A DNA stretch of 64,000 nucleotides from Cladocopium goreaui (taxonomy: Eukaryota > Sar > Dinophyceae > Suessiales > Symbiodiniaceae), in assembly GCA_947184155.2 (NCBI GenBank), contig CAMXCT020001705.1:62001-126000 (forward strand), given 5' to 3'. Below the pieces are notes generated by a model that saw nothing but the letters and a program-made list of their open reading frames with translations, was not told the DNA's origin and made no database searches. Shown one piece after another: positions 1-9,035 of this stretch (position 1 is the first letter of the stretch; every line of letters starts with the position of its first letter). Position numbers and translations under genes: made by a program.

Positions 1-1735
1 TTGTAGACTATACGCATATGCATCATATTATGTTTAACCATGCGCATACATATAGAGATACATGAGTCTGTGCCAGGTCAGTGGCGAAAGTCTTCGTTCC
101 CCTTGCAAGGCGGCGAGGTGACCTTCTTGAATGGGGGATGTAATGTAATCTCTTCTTGAATCTGCAGTGGGGGCTGCAATGTCTTCTTGAATGGGGGATG
201 AGAACTTTTCTTGAACGCAGACGATAAGAATCTTATCGTCTGCAATGGGGGATGCAATGTCTTCTTGAATGGGGGATGAGAACTTTCTTGAACGCAGACG
301 CAGACGATAAGAATCTTATCGCCTGCAATGGGGGATGCAATTTCTTCTTGAGTGGGGGAGGAGAACTTTTCTTGAATGCAGACGATACGAATCTTATCGT
401 CTGCAATGGGGGATGTAATCTTTTCTTGAAAGCAGACGATAAGAATCCTATCGTCTGCAAGGGGGGATGTAATCTTTTCTGAACGCAGCAATAAGAATCT
501 TATCGTCTGCAATGGGGGATGCGATTTCTTCTTGAATGGGGGATGAGAACTTTTCTTGAATGCACACGATAAGATTTTATCGTCTGCAATGGGGGATGCA
601 ATGTCTTCTTGAATGGGGGATGAGAACTTTCTTGAACGCAGACGCAGACGATAAGAATCTTATCGCCTGCAATGGGGGATGCAATTTCTTCTTGAGTGGG
701 GAAGGAGAACTTTTCTTGAATGCAGACGATACGAATCTTATCGTCTGCACTGGGGGATGTAATCTTTTCTTGAAAGCAGACGATAAGAATCCTATCGTCT
801 GCAAGGGGGGATGTAATCTTTTCTGAACGCAGCAATAAGAATCTTATCGTCTGCAATGGGGGATGCGATTTCTTCTTGAATGGGGGATGAGAACTTTTCT
901 TGAATGCACACGATAAGATTTTATCGTCTGCAATGGGGGATGCAATTTCTTCTTGAATGGGGGATGAGAACTTTTCTTGAATGCAGACGATAAGAATCGT
1001 ATCGTCTGCAATGGGGGATGCGATTTCTTCTTGAATGGGGGATGAGAACTCTTCTTGAATGCACACGGTAAGATTTTATCGTCTGCAATGGGGGATGCAA
1101 TGTCTTCTTGAATGGGGGATGAGAACTTTTCTTGAATGCAGACGATAAGAATCGCATCGTTTGCAATGGGGCATGCAATTTCTTCTTGAATGGGGGATGA
1201 GAACTCTTCTTGAATGACACACTTACATGCATAGAGATACATGAGTCTGTGCCAGGTCAGTGGCGAAAGTCTTCGTTCTCCTTGCAAGGCGGCGAGGTGA
1301 TCTTCTTGAATGGGGGATGTATAATCTCTTCTTGAATCTGAATGGGGGACGCAATGTCTTCTTGAATGGGGAATGAGAACTTTTCTTTAACGCAGACGAT
1401 AAGAATCTTATCGTCTGCAATGGGGTATCGTCTGCAATGGGGGATGTCAATTCTTCTTGAATGAGGGATGTAATCTCTTCTTGAATCTGCGATGAAGGAT
1501 GCAATTTCTTCTTGAATGGGGGATGAGAACTTTTCTTGGATGCAGACAATCAGAATCTTATCGTCTGCAATGGGGGATGTAATCTTTTCTTGAAAGCAGA
1601 CGATAAGAATCCTATCGTTTGCAATGGGGGATGTAATCTTGTCTTTAATGCAGACGATAAGATTCTTTTGGTCTGCAAGGGCAGGATGTAATCTCTTCTT
1701 GAATGGGGGATGTAATCTTTCTGAACCGACTAGAA
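1..1735. repeat. Satellite array built on a 27-bp near-palindrome
   Basis: Many diverged copies of a unit whose core is GCAGACGATAAGA, one base, then TCTTATCGTCTGC: 13-bp arms around a single central base, for example at 217-243, 300-326, 378-404 and 432-458. Cores are separated by 'tgcaatgggggatg' and 'cttcttgaatgggggatgagaac' spacers. A larger copy period of about 344 bp is visible, since the block near 241-560 recurs near 585-905. A flanking segment at about 50-135 also recurs at 1229-1315. Several frames are open only because the unit repeats, so I see no coding evidence. Confidence 0.9.
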
Positions 1736-2060
1736 ACTAGCTCCAAACCTTGACTTTACCTGCGTTTCTGCACTGCCGCTGGCTTTCGTTCTGCGCAGCT
1801 CCGGTCCAAGCTGGAGTCCAAGGACCGTGTCGCAGGGCTAAAACACCATGGCAGTGAAGGACGGATTGGGCCCGCGGCCCGTAGCCCAGACTGCCAAACG
1901 GTACTTTCTGAACCGACTAGAAACTAGCTCCAAACCTTGACTTTACCTGCGTTCCTGCACTGCCAACTGCCAACTTGCCTGCGCTGTCTGACAGCTGGCT
2001 TTCGTCCGGCGCGGCTCCGGTCAAGGGACCCCCTCGCAGGGCTCAAACACCATGGCCTGC
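1717..2060 (+). repeat. Direct duplication of a GC-rich block with possible start exons
   Basis: The segment beginning 'ctttctgaaccgactag' at 1718 recurs at 1905, and both copies run on through 'ctggctttcgt' to 'aaacaccatggc'. The offset is about 187 bp with small indels. Each copy ends at an ATG in good context (1848 and 2052). The first reads MAVKDGLGPRPVAQTAK and meets a GT at 1901, so it could be a first exon. The second ATG opens MACVVCPKFSLRPF. The coding reading is weak; the duplication is plain. Confidence 0.6.
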
Positions 2061-2383
2061 GTCGTCTGTCCAAAGTTCTCTCTTCGCCCCTTCTTGCATC
2101 TTGTTGCTAGTAAGGCCTCCTCTGACGCGCTCCCCCTGCTGGCGGCAGGGGTCGGCGGATTTCATATTATCCCATATCATCCTGTATCATCTCTAATATG
2201 ATCTAATGTTCTCCCAGTCTCTCCCCATTGTAGAACGATTTCGGCTGGTTAAATCACCATCATTAATCACAATAAACCATTACTAACAACTATGAGATAG
2301 TATTTACATGTATTTACTACTCTCACTATATATTGGACACTATAAATCCTTATTGACTATTAACCACTAAATTTTCCCCGGAG

Positions 2384-2479
2384 ATATCCCCCATTGATGG
2401 TGACCCGGAGCAGGCCCAGAGAGCGCAACGAGGATTGCAGGAAGCACAGGACCTTTGGCATGCGCAGGCCATGCGTCAC
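2384..2479 (+). CDS. Candidate exon, helical Gln/Ala-rich
   Basis: After AG at 2382-2383 a frame runs 32 codons to a GT at 2480 (ISPIDGDPEQAQRAQ... to ...WHAQAMRH), phase 0 at both ends. The codons are GC-rich compared with the AT-rich flanks and the composition suits an amphipathic helix. I do not recognise the family. It may belong to the gene that ends in the RRM domain at 7825. Confidence 0.42.
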
Positions 2480-3011
2480 GTGTCATGTCTTTGGAGGAAT
2501 CCTGGTGGGGATAGTTTGTTCTGTCACTGTCTACTGAATAATTAGTACAAACTGATTAATTAATATACATATATTCATTAGTAGTTTATTTATATATATA
2601 TATATACAATATAATTATAAACACGGTTGAACTGTGTTCAAGACCCCTGGTGGTTATTCCATTCCCAACACCAGTGCTTGTTTGGGTTTCAATCTATGGG
2701 TCTAGGAGTGGTGTGTCATTTGCCAAGCCCTTCTGCTGTTGGGCCAAACCAAGTTAATCCTATGATAACACTTTGATCATCTAACTGGCAGATTGCAGCC
2801 CTGAAACTCTGGAAAGGATTACCAATGCCAGATTTTGAAACGGACCCATGTGTTCATTGATTAAGTTACTATTTGTCATAGTTATTATCGTTTCTTTTTG
2901 ATGAATGCCCGAGTATTGATTGTGAAATGATGGTTCAAAACATGTTGAAGCCCATGTTTGATGGTGCAACGCAACCCGAACGGTTCGATGGTTCAACCCG
3001 GCGCAACCCAG

Positions 3012-3069
3012 GTGAACATCACCCGCAACGCTCTCAAAGTGGAAGAGAACGAGCTGGCCAAGCTGTCGG
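3012..3069 (+). CDS. Candidate exon upstream of the minisatellite
   Basis: After CAG at 3009-3011 the frame reads VNITRNALKVEENELAKLSG, with a GT at 3070. The codon use looks coding, but the peptide is too short to assign. The minisatellite that starts about 60 bp further on would then be intronic. Confidence 0.35.
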
Positions 3070-3129
3070 GATGTGTGGGATCCTGGGGCTGGGTAGGCAG
3101 GGAAGGGCTGGCAGGATTTGTGTCAGAAT

Positions 3130-3568
3130 GGAGGAATTAGATGGATCTAGATGGAACTAGATGAAATTAGATGGAATTAGATGGAACTAGATGGAACTAG
3201 ATGGAATTAGATGGAACTAGATGGAATTAGATGGAATTAGATGGAACTAGATGGAATTAGATGGAATTAGATGGAACTAGATGGAATTAGATGGAACTAG
3301 ATGGAACTAGATGGAACTAGATGGAATTAGATGGAACTAGATGGAATTAGATGGAATTAGATGGAACTAGATGGAATTAGATGGAATTAGATGGAACTAG
3401 ATGGAATTAGATGGAACTAGATGGAACTAGATGGAACTAGATGGAATTAGATGGAACTAGATGGAATTAGATGGAATTAGATGGAACTAGATGGAATTAG
3501 ATGGAATTAGATGGAACTAGATGGAACTAGATGGAATTAGATGGAACTAGATGGAATTAGATGGAACT
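3130..3568 (+). repeat. 10-bp minisatellite with a 120-bp higher-order repeat
   Basis: The unit is 'atggaaYtag', with Y either c or t, repeated over 40 times. The order of c- and t-units is not random: the 12-unit pattern CCTCTTCTTCTC fills 3181-3300, recurs exactly at 3301-3420 and starts again at 3421. The array runs straight into the assembly gap, so its true length is unknown. Confidence 0.95.
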
Positions 3569-3668
3569 NNNNNNNNNNNNNNNNNNNNNNNNNNNNNNNN
3601 NNNNNNNNNNNNNNNNNNNNNNNNNNNNNNNNNNNNNNNNNNNNNNNNNNNNNNNNNNNNNNNNNNNN
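3569..3668. other. Assembly gap of 100 N
   Basis: Exactly 100 N follow the minisatellite. This is the usual placeholder for a gap of unknown size, so distances across it are not reliable. Confidence 0.99.
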
Positions 3669-5063
3669 GCTGGATAGCTGAGTTGTTTATGGGAAATCAC
3701 GTTCCGATGTTTGCGTATTATTTTGGGGTGGTAACTACAGATGGATAATAATATATAGATAGTTACTCTATATTTAAATATATGTTACATTATGTTACTA
3801 TACTATACTAATACTATGCTATGCTATGCTATACTATACCATACTATACTATACTATACTTATTTGGTATATATTCTGTGTTGTTTGTGCGATGCATTGA
3901 TTCAACCTAGATAAAAATTGAGCGGTTTTGTATGACCGGTTGAAGCACTTGGAAGCACCACAATTTCCCAAAGCTACATTTTGTACCAAAAATTGTTGTT
4001 TGAAGAAACCAACGTGATATCCACCCTATATATATATATATATATATGGACTAAGGAATTTACACTGGTAGTTATTTGGATTTATTTGGTATATTGACCC
4101 TTAAAGAAAGGGGAGATCACTTACAAGTGATGGTTGTTTGGTTACTAGTTCCTTATTACTGTTGCTTGAACATGTGTTACTTCGACGGACTGGTTCAACG
4201 ATGTTTTAACACTAACCAACCAGTGATGACAGCAGGTGAAGTGGGTACCACGCACTGACTCCAATGACCATCCCATTTTAACGCCGAGTAGTATAGGTGT
4301 GTCTGAAAATGGGTGATATACCATCTGGTAAACTAACACAACTATGGAAAATCATCATGTTTAATGGATAAATCCACTATAAATGGCCATTTTCAATAGC
4401 TATGTTAAATTACCAGAGACCCCCCAATAAAGCTATTTTCCATCGGGAGAAAAAAGCTGCGCTGCGAGGCACGGCCAGGTAGCTACGATCACCAGGGCTG
4501 CATAACCAACATGAACCAGGGCTAAATAGGATTGTCATCCAGGTATAGAGCATTTATTATTGAAAGATTGTGATGAAGGGGAAATGTGGGGGAGACATCA
4601 ACAGATCAAGTCCTGTTGATTCCCGAAGAGTTGTCTTGGGATTCGTTACTAGTTCTAGTTGATGTATCTTGACGTGATATCATATCTGCGATCCCTCATC
4701 CAAGCATGCCACTCAGCTAGTCAATTTGTGCGCCTTGTATAAGACTCGCTCGCTGCATAGATATGTAGTGAACCACTAATTGAGTGATGCTATGACTGCC
4801 CATGGGTTGTGTAGCATGTCTCTAGTTACTAGTGCTCACATCAAGCATCAGCAAATTGTTTACGTAAATGCTGGGGAAGCATTACTATCCTTTGCATAAT
4901 CAATAGATAAATACACTTGTTTTTTTTCCGACTATATTCATAGTGAAAAAAACAGACATTTGGCAGCACTAGTTTTCCCCCAAACCATGTTTGTGTCCGT
5001 CTTTGGTGACCACATCTTCAACCCATTTTTTTCCCTTCCCTGATATGGCCTGGGTCACCGGAG
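3669..5063. other. Non-coding stretch, AT-rich, with one family A element
   Basis: AT-rich sequence with '(ctata)n' near 3796-3860, an '(at)n' run near 4028 and one family A element at 4319-4420. A short GC-rich piece at about 4446-4470 ends in 'ccag|gtagc' and might be a small exon, but it is too short to support. Nothing else recognised. Confidence 0.5.
4319..4420. mobile_element. Family A introner-like element, copy 1
   Basis: Inverted-repeat element running from 'taccatctggtaaac' to 'aaattaccagagac'. The two halves are near reverse complements over their whole length. A GT sits at 4328 in the left terminus and an AG at 4415-4416 in the right, 89 nt inclusive. The outermost bases are worn compared with other copies. 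Confidence 0.8.
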
Positions 5064-5205
5064 GCCTCCTTGGATCTGAGTGGCAAAGTGGCGCAGCTGC
5101 GCTCGGAGTATGGTCGACTGTTGAACTGGCAGCAGGCCCTGGCCCTTGGGAAGGTTGCCACGGGCGATGTGTTCATGGAGGTTTTTATATGTTTTTATGG
5201 CGTTG
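5064..5205 (+). CDS. Candidate exon, coiled-coil-like
   Basis: After 'ccggag' at 5058-5063 the frame reads ASLDLSGKVAQLRSEYGRLL, then NWQQALALGKVATGDVFME, up to a GT at 5181 (39 codons). A second GT at 5206 would lengthen it to 5205 and leave phase 1, which fits the next exon at 5506. The heptad-like spacing of L, V and A suggests a helix. Family unknown; it may be part of the RRM gene. Confidence 0.5.
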
Positions 5206-5316
5206 GTACCTGAACATGTTGGCAAAAACAAATTCCAATGGATTATATAATTAATTATAAATGTTAGAATATATTAGAATCAGATATGTTCATCAAAAAT
5301 AATGTGTATATATATA

Positions 5317-5413
5317 TGGTTAGTGGTTTCAAACATGTTTTATTTTCCATAATATATGGGTTAATCCTTCCCATTGACTAATATTTTTCAAGATGGTTAA
5401 AACCACCAACCAG
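5317..5413. mobile_element. Family B introner-like element, copy 1
   Basis: Starts 'tggttagtggtttcaaac' and ends 'aaaaccaccaaccag', which are inverted termini. The interior ('ttttccataatatatggg' ... 'cccattgac' ... 'atatttttca') matches the copy at 39356-39457 along its length. As in family A, the left end offers a GT and the right end a CCAG. Confidence 0.8.
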
Positions 5414-5505
5414 ATATATAATTAAATATATATAAATATATAATATATATAATATATATATATACATATACTGATAGTTTGAGCATGTTTAATCATGGTT
5501 TAAAG

Positions 5506-5579
5506 GTCATCTCCAAGACACCTACCGTATGTGGAGTGGATCAGAACCTACCGCCGGGCGTGTTGGCATCCCCAACAGG
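5506..5579 (+). CDS. Candidate exon
   Basis: The frame reads HLQDTYRMWSGSEPTAGRVG then IPNR, ending at a GT at 5580-5581. Two acceptors in the same phase are possible (AG ending at 5505 or 5517). The 2-nt overhang fits the longer form of the exon at 5064-5205. I do not recognise the product. Confidence 0.42.
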
Positions 5580-5635
5580 GTGTGTACCCTCCGGTAATTT
5601 CATGTAGCGATTGAACATGGCCTATTTGTAGTTTG

Positions 5636-5690
5636 AATTTACCTATGAAAATGGTGATTTTCCATAGTTATATGTAAAATTTCCAGGGGT
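5636..5690. repeat. Half of a family A-like element
   Basis: The stretch 'aaaatggtgattttccatag' followed by 'ttatatgtaaaatttccaggggt' resembles the right half of family A with a degraded terminus. No left half is seen. Confidence 0.4.
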
Positions 5691-5884
5691 GAAGCCTAAT
5701 TTTGGCGTGTGAAATCCATATATTTGCAGGTTTTTTATCGCAATATTTGCTGGTTAAATCGTGGCCAGGCTCATTCTGCCCAGCAGGGTAACCCAGCCAT
5801 GGCAGTGGAGATGCAGTGGAGATGACCAAAAAATACGAATGGCACTTGGGGCAGTTGAAACCACCAACCAGCGTTGGTCAACAT

Positions 5885-5975
5885 ATCCACATACATACAT
5901 ACATACATGCATGCATGCATGCATGCATACATACATACATATATATAATTATATATATAATTATATATAATGTTA
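5885..5975. repeat. (CATA)n/(CATG)n and (TA)n microsatellites
   Basis: 'catacatacatgcatgcatg' tracts grade into 'atatataattatat'. A possible lone family B right terminus ('gttgaaaccaccaaccag') lies just before, at about 5857-5874. Confidence 0.85.
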
Positions 5976-6085
5976 TAATATTTTATATAGGTATGTATGA
6001 ATGAGTGTAACGATATGTACCATCCATGTTTTTGTTGACACAGTATGTATATACATCCACCTTTGACATGCGTTGATGTCACCAG

Positions 6086-6133
6086 CAGCACCACCAGATT
6101 ATTGAATGGACCACAAAGGCCACAAAAACTGCG
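6086..6133 (+). CDS. Small candidate exon
   Basis: After CCAG at 6082-6085 the frame reads QHHQIIEWTTKATKTA, 16 codons, to a GT at 6134. It is phase 0 at both ends. It is short, and the family is unknown. Confidence 0.3.
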
Positions 6134-6371
6134 GTTTCGAATTGTTTAGCTGAGTTTGAAGCGTATCTCATATCCATCTCATATCTCCATCTCGATTGAT
6201 AAATCAGAATTACATGCATTAACATCTCCCTAAGGATCTTCACAACTCAAAATGTCTTAAAATCTTTGGGCAAACACACACACAGAGACCCTGACAGGGT
6301 CACTTGAAATGTCCTTTTTTCATAATTATATATATATAATATCCATATAGATCAGTAGGGTTGCACCCAAG

Positions 6372-6960
6372 AGTTTGTTTTCCAGTAAAAACAAACGTTC
6401 CCCGTTGCAAAACCTCAGTTTCATGATAGGAAACAAACGTTCAGCGGCACAAGAAAAGGTTTGTTTCTGCAGTCGAAACTAACGTTTGCTGCCAATATGC
6501 ATTGGCACGGCTGGAAACCTCATTGAAAACCAAGGTTTTTCCTTTGGAAACTAAAGTTTTTGATCGAAAAGAATTGTTTTCTCGTCGCAAACAAACCTTT
6601 TTCCACAACCTTTGTTTTTAAACCGAAACCTTGAAACAAACTTCCACCGAACTAGTTTGAAACTCTCCAAAACAAACCTTTTTTTCGGTAGTTTTGTTTG
6701 TTTGTTTTGTTGGAAACCTTTGTTTGAAAGTATATTGTGCGAAGTTTGTTTTGTCACTGGAAACAAACCCTTTAGGCAAACTTTGGTTTCTTCCGGAAAA
6801 ATAAACCTTTCCACCATTGGGGTACTGTGTTTGTTTTTTCGTGCTGTTTCAAACGTTTCCGCAAAACGTTTGTTTCCGCTGAAAAAAACTATAGTTTCCA
6901 AATGTTTCCAAACTTTTGTTTTCTTTCTGGCAACTAATGTTTTGCTTCCGCAAATGTTTG
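6372..6960. repeat. Degenerate AAACAAAC / GTTTGTTT motif cluster, block 1
   Basis: About 600 bp packed with 'aaacaaac' and its complement 'gtttgttt', often within 'ggaaacaaacgtt' or 'aggtttgtttcc'. Spacing is irregular and both orientations occur, so it is not a tandem repeat. The same vocabulary returns at 7873-8215, on the other side of the RRM exons. Frames open here on either strand follow from the motif. Confidence 0.75.
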
Positions 6961-7078
6961 TGCCTACCGTCTTCGCTTCCTTTTGTCGTCCGTGTATTTT
7001 CTTTGGTTGATTTTGGTTTTGCTTTTCACACTTCATCCAACTGCGTTCCGGCTCCGCCCCGCCTTCTGTTCCCAACAG

Positions 7079-7825
7079 ACACGGCTCCGCCATCCAAGCA
7101 CCACCTTTCCGGCTCCGCCACGTCTTTCCAACCCGCATGGCGACGTGTGGTGTTCGTGGCGAACCTTCCCGCAGACATCACAGCAGAACAGCTGCGCGCT
7201 GACTTCGCTGTTTTGGGAGCCATTGTGCATGTGGATGCCTCTTTGCAGCAACGTCTAATAATTACTTCAATATACTACACCCCTGTTTGCTTCTGTTCGA
7301 TGCGATCCACATTGTTCCACATCATCTCAGCCGGCGTGATCTTCATATAACGATAGTTCCTTTTGGTTTCCATGCTAGCAAGCCAATTCCATCTCCAAAA
7401 CAGTTCCGTGTGAACGGGCTTCGTGTCTGTCGCATCATATTCTGCTTCTTTTGTTCCCAACTGGCGTCTTGTTTCGACATTCTAAGATTGTGCTCTTGAA
7501 CTGTTGCTGCTGTCTTCGCTTCTAATTCTTGTTCTCGTTGCGGTTGCTTGTTGTTCTTGTTCTTGTTCTTGTCCTTCTTCTTGTTCTTGTTCCTGTTCTT
7601 GTCCTGGTTGGTTGTTGTTAGTTGCTGTTGGTTATTGTTGGGTTGTTGTTGGCTGCTGTTCCTTGTTGCTGTTTCTTTGCTACCAAGGTTCGCTGCAAAC
7701 CGCAGCACGCCGCTGCTATCATTCGCTATGCTGCTCCAGCTGCCGCGCAGCGCGCGGTCAATGAATGGCATAACAGTAGTTATGCCAACCGGCAGCTAGT
7801 TGTAGAATACGCCCGCCGAGGCTAA
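7079..7825 (+). CDS. RRM-domain RNA-binding protein, C-terminal two exons
   Basis: Exon 7079 to about 7236-7252 encodes a basic leader and then RRVVFVANLPADITAEQLRA with DFAVLGAIVHVD: beta1/RNP2 (VVFVANLP), alpha1 and beta2 of an RNA recognition motif. Exon 7688-7825 encodes QHAAAIIRYAAPAAAQRAVN, then EWHNSSYANRQLVVEYARRG and TAA at 7823: beta3, alpha2 and beta4. Together they form one complete RRM at the protein C-terminus. The expected aromatic residue of RNP1 is replaced (AAIIRYA), so binding may be weak or atypical. The 3' end of exon 1 is uncertain. The GT at 7253 leaves the wrong phase for 7688, whereas a GC donor at 7237 (gat|gcctct) is in phase; GC-AG introns are known in dinoflagellates. 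The intron is rich in TTGTTC repeats. Confidence 0.62.
7540..7640 (+). repeat. (TTGTTC)n-like pyrimidine-rich microsatellite in the RRM intron
   Basis: Imperfect 'ttgttcttgttcttg' repeats, followed by 'gttgttgttagttgctg'. It lies inside the intron between the two RRM exons. Confidence 0.8.
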
Positions 7826-7872
7826 CCGAACCAGTCCGCACGGCGAAAATAGTTGCCAAGCGCGTGGCCGTG

Positions 7873-8215
7873 GTTGCAAACAAACTAACTCTCTCACCTT
7901 GGTCTGGAAAAGTTTGTTTCGGAAACTTCAAACTCTAGTTTTGAAACTTTTGTTTCTCAACCCTCGCCGACCCCTCCTGGAAAAGGTTTGTTTCACCCCC
8001 CGGAAACTAACTTTTCCCGTCGAAAACCTTTGTTTTGAAGGCCCGAAACTATAGTTTCACCATCCGTCGAAAACGTTTGTTTTCCTCCTCTAAAACAAAC
8101 CTTTTTTCCATTAGTTAGTTTGTTTCTGCCGACCCCCCCCGTCTCCCGCCACGGATGTCCAGACAAGGTTTCGACACTGACCTTTTTAGTCTGCAAACAA
8201 ACGTTTAAAACTTTA
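7873..8215. repeat. Degenerate AAACAAAC / GTTTGTTT motif cluster, block 2
   Basis: Same motif vocabulary as 6372-6960 ('gcaaacaaac', 'ggtttgtttc', 'cgaaactatagtttc', 'gaaaacgtttgttttc'), here just after the stop codon of the RRM gene. Short dyads such as 'gaaactatagtttc' are common. Confidence 0.75.
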
Positions 8216-8357
8216 GTTTAAAACCTTCTGGTCGCAACCATACTCATATAGATATATATATATATAGTAATATTATAGTATATCAATATCCCAAACCATA
8301 TCCAAATTACTGAAATTGACTCCAATGATCCCAACTTGAAAAAAAAACTGTCTGCAG

Positions 8358-8474
8358 AAAGCCCCACTTGGATCAGCAGCGCCAGGTCCGAGAGCGACCC
8401 CTTTGGTCTTGAGGCCATGGCCGCTGAGCTGAGACGTCGCATCCAGAGACGGGGCGCCACAGCAGCGGGGAGAT
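8358..8474 (+). CDS. Candidate exon, basic helix
   Basis: After 'tctgcag' at 8351-8357 the frame reads SPTWISSARSESDPFGLEAM then AAELRRRIQRRGATAAG, with a GT at 8475. The segment GLEAMAAELRRRIQRRG is a basic amphipathic helix, loosely like WH2-type helices, but that is not enough for a call. It could be an early exon of the PH gene that follows. Confidence 0.4.
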
Positions 8475-9035
8475 GTGGTGGATCAGTTCGGTTGGTTTAT
8501 CTGACGTTTTTTTTCTAAAAGATGTAGGGAAAGATATGGGTCACTAAGGTCACTATGGTTTATGTCAGACTCTGTCGGACATCTGTTATTCTGTTGTTTT
8601 GTTTTTTGAGCGTATAGGAGTTAGTATGACTTTGTGGGGATTTGGTCATGTTGTGCCTGGAGATGTTCGGAGAGGCTGTGCCTTCATAGCGGCTATGGAG
8701 AAATGCAGAAGTTTGCGTCAGAGGAAACAGCATCGCGTCGAGAAATGTCGGTTTATCAGTGAAGTTTATCTGACTGCAACGTGTTTCACCTGGGTCAAGT
8801 TGCAGTGTTCAGAGTTTGTCAGGTTGCTTGGCCATGTGCGTGACATTTCAGCTTCAGAGTCGCAGAATCTGCGCGGGCACATCATGTGCGTGAATGCCAA
8901 TTTTGGGTCCCTCCCAGGATGCCATAAATCACAACATTCAGCAAGATAAAAGCATAAAGCAGTCAAACTGGACAGTCAAACAAGGTTGTCAAGTATATCA
9001 GATAGCAGATAGCAAACTTCACCGCAATTCCATAG
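8475..9035. other. Probable intron or spacer
   Basis: A frame of 116 codons is open on the + strand (8599-8949), but it has no family features and no obvious splice context. I treat the stretch as non-coding. No repeats or elements recognised. Confidence 0.35.

Noticed and set aside
78..1549. Several minus-strand open frames of 75-188 codons
   Set aside because: They are translations of the satellite repeat; the same peptide words recur in all frames.
5885..5950. CRISPR-like regular repeats
   Set aside because: Simple (CATA)n and (CATG)n microsatellite without spacers; the other arrays likewise have no unique spacers.
6551..7138. 195-codon minus-strand frame
   Set aside because: Made of the AAACAAAC motif cluster. 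The RRM on the opposite strand is the real coding sequence at its right end.
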